Positions 1 through 7,091 of a DNA stretch of 14,371 nucleotides are shown here, piece after piece; within the stretch, counting starts at the first letter, position 1, and every line of letters starts with the position of its first letter. The notes under the pieces were generated by a model. That model was not told where the DNA came from. It ran no database searches and worked only from the letters and a program-made list of their open reading frames with translations. The position numbers and the translations under genes are program-made. The stretch is from Comamonadaceae bacterium (GTDB taxonomy: Bacteria; Pseudomonadota; Gammaproteobacteria; Burkholderiales; Burkholderiaceae_C), in NCBI GenBank assembly GCA_947452325.1, contig CANGCZ010000019.1:1-14371 (forward strand). The letters run 5' to 3'.

Positions 1-620
1 GGCAGTCCCAAGTCGGCAAACAATTTGCCAGAGTTGATCAAATCGGTCATGCGGCCTTGGTTTTTAAACGGCTCGCGGGTGACGGTGGGGTAGTACAGCA
101 ACTGTTCGCTGACCATGTCGCCTAATAGTTCGTGCTTGGGCAACTCTTGCGTGAGGTAATCGTGGTAGGCCAATTCTTTCACCTCACGCACGCCGTGCAC
201 GATGATGACTTTTTCGAAACGCTCGTAGGTGTCCGGGTCGCGCACGATGCTGAGGTAGGGTGCCAAACCGGTGCCGGTGCCCAGCAAATACAAGTTTTTA
301 CCGGGCAGCAAGTAATCGATGAGCAAGGTGCCGGTGGGTTTGCGGCCAACACTGATTTTGTCGCCGACCTGTATGTGCTGCAAACGCGAGGTGAGCGGGC
401 CGTCTTGCACCTTGATGCTGAGGAATTCCAAGTGTTCTTCGTAATTCGGGCTGACGATGCTGTAGGCGCGCAGCAAGGGTTTGCCGTCAACTTTCAATCC
501 AATCATGGTGAAATGGCCGTTGGAGAAACGCAAAGCGGTGTCGCGCGTGGTGGTAAAACTGAACAAACGATCGGTCCAATGGTGAACTGTCAGGACGGTT
601 TCTTCTAAGAATGCACTCAT
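1..620 (-). CDS. fpr: Ferredoxin/flavodoxin--NADP+ reductase, 3' end truncated by window edge
   Basis: FAD enzyme that moves electrons between NADPH and ferredoxin or flavodoxin in the cytoplasm. The first 206 codons are visible, reading leftward from an ATG at 620-618; the family is about 255-260 residues, so roughly the last 50 lie outside the window. Visible family features are the FAD-binding RAYS motif (residues 51-54), followed by a segment typical of the FAD domain (SIKVQDGPLTSRL), and the NADP-binding glycine motif GTGTGLAPY (114-122). The ATG is not preceded by a clear Shine-Dalgarno, but it gives the usual short N-terminus. The gene is divergent from the maoC-like gene and separated from it by 100 bp. 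The family assignment is secure. Whether the partner is ferredoxin or flavodoxin cannot be told from sequence. Confidence 0.93.
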   Translation of the reverse strand, partial: MSAFLEETVLTVHHWTDRLFSFTTTRDTALRFSNGHFTMIGLKVDGKPLLRAYSIVSPNYEEHLEFLSIKVQDGPLTSRLQHIQVGDKISVGRKPTGTLLIDYLLPGKNLYLLGTGTGLAPYLSIVRDPDTYERFEKVIIVHGVREVKELAYHDYLTQELPKHELLGDMVSEQLLYYPTVTREPFKNQGRMTDLINSGKLFADLGL

Positions 621-650
621 GGACGGGTCTGTTGAAAAGTCAAAAACGGG

Positions 651-679
651 ATTTTAGTTGACGGCATGCGGTGTGCCAT
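651..679 (-). promoter_or_regulatory. Candidate sigma-70 promoter for fpr
   Basis: Read on the minus strand, a TAAAAT -10 box (656-651) has ATGGCA as a -35 box (679-674), four of six bases matching TTGACA, with a 17-bp spacer. The predicted start is about 644, giving a leader of roughly 24 nt before the fpr ATG. The -35 half lies inside the right part of the 658-687 dyad. This is prediction by eye only. Confidence 0.4.
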
Positions 680-687
680 GCTGTCAA
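658..687. repeat. 30-bp inverted repeat (candidate operator) between fpr and the maoC-like gene
   Basis: Left arm TTGACGGCATG (658-668) and right arm CATGCTGTCAA (677-687) pair over 11 positions around an 8-base loop. The only non-Watson-Crick position is a G/T pair at 663/682. It sits directly upstream of the candidate fpr -10 box and covers its -35 region, in the middle of a 100-bp divergent intergenic region. A regulator-binding site is the simplest reading. It could instead form a hairpin in the leader of a maoC transcript starting further left. No U-tract follows on either strand, so a terminator is unlikely. Confidence 0.55.
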
Positions 688-720
688 TACGAATAAGCAA
701 ATACATGAAAGCGCAGCAGT

Positions 721-1179
721 ATGAAAAAACAATTTCAGACATTCGATGAAATCAAGGCCTGTGTCGGTCAAGACGTGGCAATCAGTGATTGGTTGACAGT
801 CACGCAAACCCAGATAGACCAATTCGCAGTGGCTACCAACGACCACCAGTGGATCCATATTGACAAAGAAAAAGCCGCCGCAGGCCCTTTCGGCACCACC
901 ATTGCACATGGTTTTTTGACGCTGTCTTTGTTACCGAATTTTTTCGAATCAGCTTATGCCAACGCGCAAACCCGCATGGGCATCAATTACGGCTTGAACA
1001 AAGTGCGGTTTACCGCGCCGGTGCCGGTAGACAGTCGCTTGCGCGGGCATTTGCATTTGCTGGCTTGCGAAGACATAGAACCCAAAGGCATACAAATGAC
1101 CTGGCGCGTGACGGTGGAGCGCGAAGGCAGCGACAAACCGGTGTGTGTGGCCGAGTCGTTGGTGCGCCACTACGCCTGA
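721..1179 (+). CDS. MaoC-family (R)-specific enoyl-CoA hydratase-like protein
   Basis: A 152-residue single hot-dog-fold protein of the MaoC/NodN type. These cytoplasmic enzymes hydrate trans-2-enoyl thioesters to (R)-3-hydroxyacyl thioesters, for example in fatty-acid or polyhydroxyalkanoate metabolism. The hydratase signature is present: Asp41 and His46 in NDHQWIH, followed by GPFGTTIAHGFLTLSL (55-70), which forms the conserved active-site and substrate-tunnel segment. Length is normal for a stand-alone MaoC domain. Another ATG at 705 is out of frame, which supports 721 as the start. It stands alone on the plus strand, divergent from fpr and convergent with trmL, whose stop is 11 bp away. 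The actual substrate is not deducible and no fatty-acid or PHA genes adjoin it. Confidence 0.88.
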   Translation: MKKQFQTFDEIKACVGQDVAISDWLTVTQTQIDQFAVATNDHQWIHIDKEKAAAGPFGTTIAHGFLTLSLLPNFFESAYANAQTRMGINYGLNKVRFTAPVPVDSRLRGHLHLLACEDIEPKGIQMTWRVTVEREGSDKPVCVAESLVRHYA

Positions 1180-1190
1180 GTCGGCGTTTT

Positions 1191-1658
1191 TCAAGGCATG
1201 GCATAGCCTTGCTGGCGCCAGGCTTCGTACACCACCACCGCCACGGCGTTGGACAAATTCAGGCTGCGCTGCCCGGGCAACATGGGCAGGCGCAGCAAAG
1301 CATCGGGGTGGAAACTTTCTCTCAAACTGGCTGACATGCCTTGGGTTTCAGAGCCGAACACCAGCCAGTCGCCGGGTTGAAAACAAGCGTCTTGTAAGGA
1401 CCGGGTTGCGCGGGTACTCAGGCCGAAACAGCGCAAGGCCTGAGGTTTTTCCGTTGCCAGAAATTGCGGCCAATCGGTGTGACGCTTGACCTTGGCGTAC
1501 TCGTGGTAGTCGAGTCCGGCGCGGCGCATGCTTTTGTCATCCATTGAAAAACCCAGCGGCTCGATCAAGTGCAAAGCGCAGCCTGTGTTGGCGGCCAGGC
1601 GAATGATATTGCCGGTGTTGGGCGGTATTTCGGGTTGAACCAGGACGATATTGAACAT
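1191..1658 (-). CDS. trmL: tRNA (cytidine/uridine-34-2'-O)-methyltransferase TrmL
   Basis: A SPOUT-superfamily methyltransferase (knotted SAM-binding fold) that 2'-O-methylates the wobble nucleotide of certain leucine tRNAs. The protein is 155 residues from the ATG at 1658-1656. That start reproduces the family N-terminus (MFNIVLVQPEIPPNTGNI, very close to E. coli TrmL). An upstream in-frame ATG at 1682 would add eight residues and overlap comF, so it is less likely. SPOUT motifs visible are the PEIPPNTGNI segment, GSETQG (motif 2) and the C-terminal RSLNLSNAVAVVVYEAW (motif 3). It follows comF on the same strand with 5 bp between the comF stop and this ATG, so the two are probably cotranscribed and coupled. 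Confidence 0.93.
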   Translation of the reverse strand: MFNIVLVQPEIPPNTGNIIRLAANTGCALHLIEPLGFSMDDKSMRRAGLDYHEYAKVKRHTDWPQFLATEKPQALRCFGLSTRATRSLQDACFQPGDWLVFGSETQGMSASLRESFHPDALLRLPMLPGQRSLNLSNAVAVVVYEAWRQQGYAMP

Positions 1659-1663
1659 GTGTT

Positions 1664-2383
1664 TCAGTGCTGAAAACCCCATTGTGTCTCTGAATCAGGC
1701 GCAGCTCTGGCGAGCACCACGCAGTTGACTTGGGCCGCTCCGGCAGACAACAAAGCCGAGGCGCAGACCGACAAAGTGCTGCCGGTGGTCATGACATCGT
1801 CAATCAGCAGCAGGCGACGGCCTGGGATGACTGATTGCATCAAAGGATTGACCGCGACCGAATGCAATAAATTGTTCAAGCGCGCCTGCCGGTCCAGCCC
1901 GGACTGCGGCACCGTATGGCACACCCGCCACAAAACATCATCATTGACACGGTGTCGGCAGAGTTGACGGGCCAGCAGCGCTGACTGGTTAAAGCCGCGC
2001 TCTCTCAAGCGTTCAGTCGACAACGGCACTGGAATCAGTTGATCGGATGTTGTGATCAATTGTTTGATCTGCGGCTGGCTCGCCATCACGCTGCCTAGAA
2101 AACGGCTCAGCGCCGGGTTGCTTTGGAATTTGAAATCGATGATGAGCTCACGCCAGGCTCGGGCGTAACCCACGGCGGCCAGGCACTGCGACCAAGGCGG
2201 CGGCTTGAGGTGGCAGTCAGGGCAAATATTTTGGGCCGCTGGCAGCGCGCACAGCAAACAGCGTTTTTCGGTTTTGAAATGCCTAGACAGGCAGGCCTCG
2301 CACCAGACGTTGTGACACCAAGAGTCGCAAAGACGACAAACGCTGGCGCGCGTTCTGGCTGTTAAAAATGGAAAGGCTTTCAA
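1664..2383 (-). CDS. comF: ComF-family phosphoribosyltransferase-like protein, TTG start
   Basis: A 239-residue ComF/GntX-type protein associated with DNA uptake in competent bacteria and found widely elsewhere; its biochemical role is poorly defined. The N-terminal part carries paired cysteines of the ComF zinc-binding double-ribbon (C16/C19, C28/C31, C42/C45, C54/C57). The C-terminal half is a type I phosphoribosyltransferase domain with the PRPP-binding motif LLLIDDVMTTGSTL (191-204) and the family segment QSGLDRQARLNN (160-171). The start is TTG at 2383-2381: an in-frame TAA lies six codons upstream (2401-2399) and no ATG or GTG precedes the first cysteine pair. No clear Shine-Dalgarno is visible. 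The stop is 5 bp before the trmL start. Confidence 0.9.
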   Translation of the reverse strand: MKAFPFLTARTRASVCRLCDSWCHNVWCEACLSRHFKTEKRCLLCALPAAQNICPDCHLKPPPWSQCLAAVGYARAWRELIIDFKFQSNPALSRFLGSVMASQPQIKQLITTSDQLIPVPLSTERLRERGFNQSALLARQLCRHRVNDDVLWRVCHTVPQSGLDRQARLNNLLHSVAVNPLMQSVIPGRRLLLIDDVMTTGSTLSVCASALLSAGAAQVNCVVLARAAPDSETQWGFQH

Positions 2384-2450
2384 GGGGGACCAACTTGGTT
2401 ATGCTCGGCGGCGGATGGCCTGGCCGTCAATGTAGAAACCTAACCCACCT

Positions 2451-3380
2451 ATGTCTGTGAGCGACTCACCTGTGAAAAGTGATGCATTGCCGCCGCTGGA
2501 TGCGACGGCGGCAGACTTGGTTGCGCGCAAAACCAGTGCCTGCGCAGGGTTTTGGCTGCAGGACGAAGTGGCCACCCGCATGGCTCAGCGACTGCCATTG
2601 ATCAAGCAGGCGCCAAGGAGTTGGCTGGATTGGCAACCCATGACGGGAGGTCTGGCTGCAGGTGCTTTGGTGCAAACGGTATACCCCAAGGCCGATGGCG
2701 TTGTCTACCAACCGCATTCGCCGGATTTGCAATGGGTTGAACGCGCGCAAAAAACACCTTGGTGGCGCAGGTGGCGCCGCCCTGCCGTGACCTACACCAG
2801 CCAAGCCTTGGAACAGGCCGAGATGGTCTGGTGCAATATGTTGCTACACCAGCATCCCCGGCCACTTGCGTTGATGAAGTCCTGGAGTCAGTCACTGTTG
2901 CCGCAAGGCTTTGTGATGTTTTCCTGTCTCGGACCGGACAGTTTGAAAGAGCTGCGCTCGCTCTATGCGGACTTGCAGTGGCCGCCGCCCCACCACAGCT
3001 TTACTGACATGCACGACTGGGGCGATATGTTGCTGCAAGCAGGTTTTGGTCAACCGGTGATGGACATGGAGCGCATCACCTTGACGTACGCATCTGCACA
3101 AGAGGCTTTGAATGATTTGCGTGCCTGGGGCCGCAATTTGCATCCGCAGCGCTTTGCGGGTCTGCGCGGTCGGGCCTGGCGGGAACAACTCTGTGCAGCG
3201 ATGAATCGCCGGTTGGCATCTGCCTCACATGCAGGCCGTTTGGTGTTGAGCTTTGAAATCATTTACGGTCATGCTTTCAAATCGGCGGTTTCAAGTCCCG
3301 TCAAGCCGGAAACCCGGGTGCTGTTGCAGGACATGAAGCAAATGCTTCAAGACAACAAGACCAACCCCAACAAGCCTTGA
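2451..3380 (+). CDS. BioC-like SAM-dependent methyltransferase (possible malonyl-ACP O-methyltransferase) with degenerate motif I
   Basis: A 309-residue protein resembling BioC, which methylates malonyl-ACP to start pimelate synthesis for biotin. The second half matches the BioC pattern: MFSCLGPDSLKELR (156-169), FTDMHDWGDMLLQAGF (184-199), PVMDMERITLTY (202-213) and FEIIYGHAFK (268-277). The usual glycine-rich SAM motif I (like LDLGCGTG) is replaced by WLDWQPMTGGLAAG (58-71), and the segment where an acidic post-motif-I residue is expected reads GVVYQPHS (83-90). I recall similar degeneration in other Burkholderiales homologues, but have not checked. No bio genes adjoin it, and it is divergent from comF with a 67-bp gap. 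The fold is confident. Catalytic activity and a biotin role are inference; a divergent or regulatory methyltransferase-fold protein is possible. Confidence 0.75.
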   Translation: MSVSDSPVKSDALPPLDATAADLVARKTSACAGFWLQDEVATRMAQRLPLIKQAPRSWLDWQPMTGGLAAGALVQTVYPKADGVVYQPHSPDLQWVERAQKTPWWRRWRRPAVTYTSQALEQAEMVWCNMLLHQHPRPLALMKSWSQSLLPQGFVMFSCLGPDSLKELRSLYADLQWPPPHHSFTDMHDWGDMLLQAGFGQPVMDMERITLTYASAQEALNDLRAWGRNLHPQRFAGLRGRAWREQLCAAMNRRLASASHAGRLVLSFEIIYGHAFKSAVSSPVKPETRVLLQDMKQMLQDNKTNPNKP

Positions 3381-3464
3381 GCCATGGTTTTTCTTTGCTG
3401 CCTGCAAAGTCTTTGCCTCGAAGGGTTAAGCAAGCTTGGTGTCAGGCTCAGTCGCGGTCCCAGT

Positions 3465-3473
3465 TGCTACAAT
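3465..3473 (+). promoter_or_regulatory. Candidate extended -10 promoter for the ctaC operon
   Basis: The sequence TGC-TACAAT places an extended -10 element (TG at 3465-3466) before a five-of-six -10 box (3468-3473). No good -35 box lies 16-18 bp upstream, which fits an extended -10 or activator-dependent promoter. The predicted start near 3480 gives a leader of about 38 nt. The 137-bp gap between the BioC-like gene and ctaC holds no other convincing signal. Confidence 0.45.
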
Positions 3474-3488
3474 CACGGGGTTAAGCAC

Positions 3489-3521
3489 ATGAATTTCCCT
3501 GTTGAATCTTTATTATCATGA
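3489..3521 (+). other. 10-codon upstream reading frame overlapping the ctaC start
   Basis: An ATG at 3489 opens a 10-codon frame (MNFPVESLLS) whose TGA (3519-3521) overlaps the ctaC ATG (3518-3520) in an ATGA arrangement; a second in-frame TGA follows. ctaC itself has no recognisable Shine-Dalgarno, whereas a GGGG run lies about 9 nt before this ATG. Coupled translation is therefore possible, but so short a frame may be chance. Confidence 0.25.
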
Positions 3522-4681
3522 TGAACCACATTCACAACAAACTGCAAACGGCCCTTTTGGCACTCGCGGCCTACGGCACCACTGCCGCATGGGCTGTCAA
3601 CGATCTGCCAGGCGGCCCTGCTGTCAGGCAACTCAATCTGCATCCCCCTGTTACCAAGATCGCCGAAGAACAAGTCTGGTTGCATTGGTTCATGTTGATC
3701 ATTTGTACTGTCATTTTTGTGGCGGTCTTCGGCGTCATGTTCTATTCCATTTGGAAGCACCGCAAATCGGTAGGCCACAAGGCCGCCAACTTCCACGAAT
3801 CAGTCAAAGTGGAAATCGCTTGGACCATCGTGCCTTTTGTGATTGTTATTTTGATGGCCTTGCCCGCTACCAAAGCGGTGGTTGCCAGCAAAGACACCTC
3901 TAACGCCGACCTCACCATCAAAGCCACGGGTTACCAGTGGAAATGGGGTTATGACTACATCAAGGGCGAAGGCGAAGGCATTGGTTTCATCTCCACTTTA
4001 GACAACGCACAGCGCGAAATGTCCAACTCCGGCAAGCCTGCGCCGACAGACGATTACCTGTTGAAAGTGGACAATCCCTTGGTTGTCCCGGTGGGCAAAA
4101 AAATCCGCATCATCACCACCTCCAATGACGTCATCCACTCGTTCGCTGTCAATTCATTTGGTATCAAGCAAGATGCGATTCCAGGTTTTGTTCGCGACAC
4201 TTGGTTCCGCGCTGAAAAAACCGGTGACTTCCATGGCCAATGCCAGGAGTTGTGCGGCAAAGAGCACGCTTACATGCCCATTCATGTGAAAGTATTGAGC
4301 GCCGAAGACTACACCGCATGGGTGGCCGCAGAAAACAAAAAACTCGCCGCCAAACAAGACGATCCTGCCAAGGTCTGGACTTTGGCCGAACTGACGCAAA
4401 AAGGCGAAAAAATCTACACCGCTAACTGCCAGGCCTGTCACCAGGCCAACGGCAAGGGCGCCGGCCCGATCAAACCGTTGGATGGTGCTGCCGTTGTTCT
4501 CGATGCCGACATCACCAAACAGATCAAGGTGCTGCTCAATGGCCAAAATAACGCCATGCCGTCATGGAAGCAGTTAAGCGATTCTGAAATTGCAGCCGTG
4601 ATCAGTTTCACCAAAAACAACTGGTCCAACAAAACCGGTCAGATGGTTCAGCCTGCCGATGTGCACGCAGCCCGCCAATAA
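3518..4681 (+). CDS. ctaC: Cytochrome c oxidase subunit II with fused cytochrome c domain (caa3 type)
   Basis: A 387-residue subunit II of an aa3/caa3-type heme-copper oxidase. It receives electrons from cytochrome c at the periplasmic face and passes them to subunit I. In order: a cleavable signal-like segment (about 9-26), two membrane helices (about 55-79 and 98-121), the cupredoxin CuA domain, and a C-terminal cytochrome c domain. CuA ligands are H207, C242, E244, C246, H250 and M253 (CQELCGKEHAYM). The heme c motif is CQACH (304-308), with M347 in NAMPSW as likely axial ligand. The GYQWKWGYDY aromatic electron-entry patch (138-147) is present. The fused c domain makes it longer than plain subunit II. 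It heads the oxidase operon, 25 bp before ctaD. The ATG is followed by a second ATG and lacks a clear Shine-Dalgarno. Confidence 0.97.
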   Translation: MMNHIHNKLQTALLALAAYGTTAAWAVNDLPGGPAVRQLNLHPPVTKIAEEQVWLHWFMLIICTVIFVAVFGVMFYSIWKHRKSVGHKAANFHESVKVEIAWTIVPFVIVILMALPATKAVVASKDTSNADLTIKATGYQWKWGYDYIKGEGEGIGFISTLDNAQREMSNSGKPAPTDDYLLKVDNPLVVPVGKKIRIITTSNDVIHSFAVNSFGIKQDAIPGFVRDTWFRAEKTGDFHGQCQELCGKEHAYMPIHVKVLSAEDYTAWVAAENKKLAAKQDDPAKVWTLAELTQKGEKIYTANCQACHQANGKGAGPIKPLDGAAVVLDADITKQIKVLLNGQNNAMPSWKQLSDSEIAAVISFTKNNWSNKTGQMVQPADVHAARQ

Positions 4682-4706
4682 ATACCCAGCTATCTAAGGA
4701 ACACAT

Positions 4707-6338
4707 ATGAGCGCAGTTCTTGATCCCCACGGCCACGGTGCAACAGACCACGACCACCATGACCACCACGGTGCACCGCACGGCTGGAAACGCTGGGTGT
4801 ATGCCACCAACCACAAAGACATAGGCACGTTGTATTTGCTGTTTGCCTTCACCATGCTGATCATCGGCGGCATCCTGGCCTTGTTGATCCGCGCCGAGTT
4901 GTTCCAACCCGGCTTACAGTTTGTCAACCCTGAATTGTTCAATCAATTCACCACCATGCACGGTTTGATCATGGTGTTCGGCGCCATCATGCCGGCGTTT
5001 GTCGGTTTTGCTAACTGGATGATTCCATTGCAAATCGGCGCGGCTGACATGGCTTTTGCCCGCATGAACAACTTCAGCTTCTGGCTGATGATTCCTGCTG
5101 CCTTGATGCTGGCGGGTTCGTTCTTCATGCCCGGCGGCGCACCTGCTGCCGGCTGGACGATTTACGCACCGCTGACCTTGCAAATGGGCCCCTCCATGGA
5201 TGCAGCCATTTTTGCGTTGCACTTGCTAGGCGCGAGCTCCATCATGGGTTCGATCAACATCATCGTCACCATTTTGAACATGCGTGCCCCCGGCATGACA
5301 CTCATGAAAATGCCCATGTTCGTTTGGACATGGTTGATCACTGCTTATTTGTTGATTGCCGTCATGCCTGTGCTGGCCGGCGCCATCACCATGACGCTGA
5401 CAGACCGCCATTTCGGCACCACCTTCTTCAACCCTGCCGGTGGCGGTGACCCTGTGATGTACCAGCACATTTTCTGGTTCTTCGGCCACCCCGAGGTGTA
5501 CATCATGATTTTGCCGGCCTTCGGTATCATCAGCCAGATCGTCCCTGCGTTTTCCCGCAAGAAATTGTTTGGCTACGCCTCTATGGTGTATGCCACTTCT
5601 TCCATTGCGATTTTGTCTTTCATCGTGTGGGCGCACCACATGTACACCACCGGCATGCCGGTCACGGGCCAGTTGTTCTTTATGTATGCCACCATGCTGA
5701 TCTCGGTGCCCACCGGTGTGAAAGTCTTTAACTGGATCGCCACCATGTGGCGCGGTTCCATGACTTTTGAAACCCCTATGCTGTTTGCCGTAGGCTTCAT
5801 TTTTGTGTTCACCATGGGCGGTTTCACCGGACTGATCTTGTCCATGGCGCCTATCGACTTGCAATTGCAAGACGGCTATTACGTTGTGGCCCACTTCCAT
5901 TACGTTCTGGTGGCGGGTTCTTTGTTCACCATGTTCGCTGGTTATTACTACTGGTCGCCCAAATGGACTGGTGTGATGTACAACGAAACACGAGGAAAAA
6001 TCCACTTCTGGTGGACCCTGATTTCATTCAACGTCACTTTCTTCCCCATGCACTTCCTGGGACTCGCCGGTATGCCGCGTCGTTACGCTGATTACCCGAT
6101 GCAGTTTGCTGATTTCAATGCCTTGGCTTCGGTCGGTGCGTTCGCATTCGGATTTGCACAAGTGTTCTTCTTCCTGTTCATCGTGTTGCCCACCATGCGT
6201 GGCAAAGGCGAACCGGCGCCTCAGCGTCCTTGGGAAGCTGCCGAAGGCCTGGAGTGGGAAGTGCCATCTCCTGCACCTTTCCACACATTTGAAACACCGC
6301 CTAAGCTCAATCACGATGCCACCCGCATCGTTGCCTGA
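4707..6338 (+). CDS. ctaD: Cytochrome c oxidase subunit I (heme a / heme a3-CuB)
   Basis: The 543-residue catalytic subunit, an inner-membrane protein with about 12 helices that reduces O2 to water and pumps protons. Heme a ligands are H85 and H398; heme a3 ligand is H396 (VAHFHYV). CuB ligands are H261, H310 and H311. The cross-linked tyrosine is Y265 and the proton-gating glutamate is E263 (GHPEVY). The K-channel lysine is K338 (PTGVKVFNW), and the D-channel entry corresponds to D114/N121 (DMAFARMNN). All catalytic and channel residues of an A1-type oxidase are present. The N-terminus is strikingly histidine-rich: nine His and four Asp in residues 7-25. A good Shine-Dalgarno (AAGGA, 4696-4700) precedes the ATG. 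It lies between ctaC and the small assembly gene. Confidence 0.98.
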   Translation: MSAVLDPHGHGATDHDHHDHHGAPHGWKRWVYATNHKDIGTLYLLFAFTMLIIGGILALLIRAELFQPGLQFVNPELFNQFTTMHGLIMVFGAIMPAFVGFANWMIPLQIGAADMAFARMNNFSFWLMIPAALMLAGSFFMPGGAPAAGWTIYAPLTLQMGPSMDAAIFALHLLGASSIMGSINIIVTILNMRAPGMTLMKMPMFVWTWLITAYLLIAVMPVLAGAITMTLTDRHFGTTFFNPAGGGDPVMYQHIFWFFGHPEVYIMILPAFGIISQIVPAFSRKKLFGYASMVYATSSIAILSFIVWAHHMYTTGMPVTGQLFFMYATMLISVPTGVKVFNWIATMWRGSMTFETPMLFAVGFIFVFTMGGFTGLILSMAPIDLQLQDGYYVVAHFHYVLVAGSLFTMFAGYYYWSPKWTGVMYNETRGKIHFWWTLISFNVTFFPMHFLGLAGMPRRYADYPMQFADFNALASVGAFAFGFAQVFFFLFIVLPTMRGKGEPAPQRPWEAAEGLEWEVPSPAPFHTFETPPKLNHDATRIVA

Positions 6339-6360
6339 GACCGGTCGCTGAACCTTGACC

Positions 6361-6474
6361 ATGACACCTGTACAGAAAAAAAATAACCTGAAGTTGGGGC
6401 TGATACTGGCCTCAACTGCGGTGGTGTTTTTTCTGGGCATATTGGCCAAAATCGCTTTTCTCACTCACGGCTGA
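6361..6474 (+). CDS. Small single-helix protein (probable cytochrome oxidase small assembly protein)
   Basis: A 37-residue reading frame with a basic N-terminus (KKNNLK), one hydrophobic helix (about 12-28) and a short tail ending in THG. It fills the gap between ctaD (stop 22 bp upstream) and ctaG (ATG 2 bp after its stop), on the same strand. Burkholderiales genomes commonly annotate a peptide of about 40 residues at this spot as a cytochrome oxidase small assembly protein, and size, topology and position fit. Tight spacing suggests ctaG translation is coupled to it. Its molecular role is unknown to me; help with CuB insertion or subunit I assembly is inferred from position only. No strong Shine-Dalgarno is visible. 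Confidence 0.75.
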   Translation: MTPVQKKNNLKLGLILASTAVVFFLGILAKIAFLTHG

Positions 6475-6476
6475 CC

Positions 6477-7091
6477 ATGTCCCTGACCCTTAGGCTTGAC
6501 AACTTGCGCATGTTGCGAAAATTGGCCATCGTCGCCGTTGGCATGTTCGGTTTCGGCTATGCCTTGGTACCCATGTACAAGGCCATTTGTGAGATCACCG
6601 GTGTGAATATCCTGGCTTTGGGTGAAAAAGAATTGCCGGGCTCGTCCAATGCGCGTTTGACAGAAATCAAAAATACCCAGATCGATGCGACCCGCACTAT
6701 CACGGTAGAGTTTGATGCCAATACCCGTGGTCCGTGGCACTTCAAGCCCATGCAAAATTCGGTGCAAGTTCACCCTGGTGAGTTAACCACGGTCATGTAC
6801 GAGTTTCAAAATGTGCAAGACCGCACCATGTCTGCCCAAGCCATTCCCAGTTATGCGCCGCACGAGGCGGCTGCATATTTCAATAAGGTCGAATGTTTTT
6901 GTTTTAACCAGTACACACTGGCACCGGGTGAGAAAAAGCAGTGGCCTGTGGTGTTTGTGGTTGATTCCAAATTGTCCAAAAACGTGAACACCATCACGTT
7001 GTCATATACGTTTTTTGAAGTCGGTAGTAAAACGCCAGCCGCCCCGGCGGGCACGGTGTCTGCTGTCAAGGCCAGCGAGGCCGGCGTATGA
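6477..7091 (+). CDS. ctaG: Cytochrome c oxidase assembly protein CtaG (Cox11), CuB insertion
   Basis: A 204-residue Cox11/CtaG copper chaperone that delivers copper to the CuB site of subunit I. It has one N-terminal membrane helix (about 13-33) and a periplasmic immunoglobulin-like domain. The hallmark copper-binding pair is C140 and C142 in KVECFCFNQ, and a further conserved cysteine is C38 in the MYKAICEITG segment just after the helix. The conserved PWHFKP motif (86-91) and the terminal SYTFFEV strand are also present. Length is normal. It begins 2 bp after the 37-aa gene and overlaps the DUF2970 gene by 4 bp (ATGA), so it is cotranscribed and translationally coupled. Confidence 0.96.
   Translation: MSLTLRLDNLRMLRKLAIVAVGMFGFGYALVPMYKAICEITGVNILALGEKELPGSSNARLTEIKNTQIDATRTITVEFDANTRGPWHFKPMQNSVQVHPGELTTVMYEFQNVQDRTMSAQAIPSYAPHEAAAYFNKVECFCFNQYTLAPGEKKQWPVVFVVDSKLSKNVNTITLSYTFFEVGSKTPAAPAGTVSAVKASEAGV

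Noticed and set aside
132..608. 158-codon plus-strand open frame at the left edge
   Set aside because: It is the antisense shadow of fpr, whose minus-strand frame has the RAYS and GTGTGLAP motifs. The shadow has no recognisable family features.
3393..3409. CTTTGC/GCAAAG hairpin after the BioC-like gene as a terminator
   Set aside because: Only six pairs, low GC, and no T-run follows; too weak to call.
5226..6005. 259-codon minus-strand open frame inside ctaD
   Set aside because: Antisense to a clearly conserved oxidase subunit. Its His/Gln/Arg-rich composition is what the reverse complement of membrane-helix codons gives.
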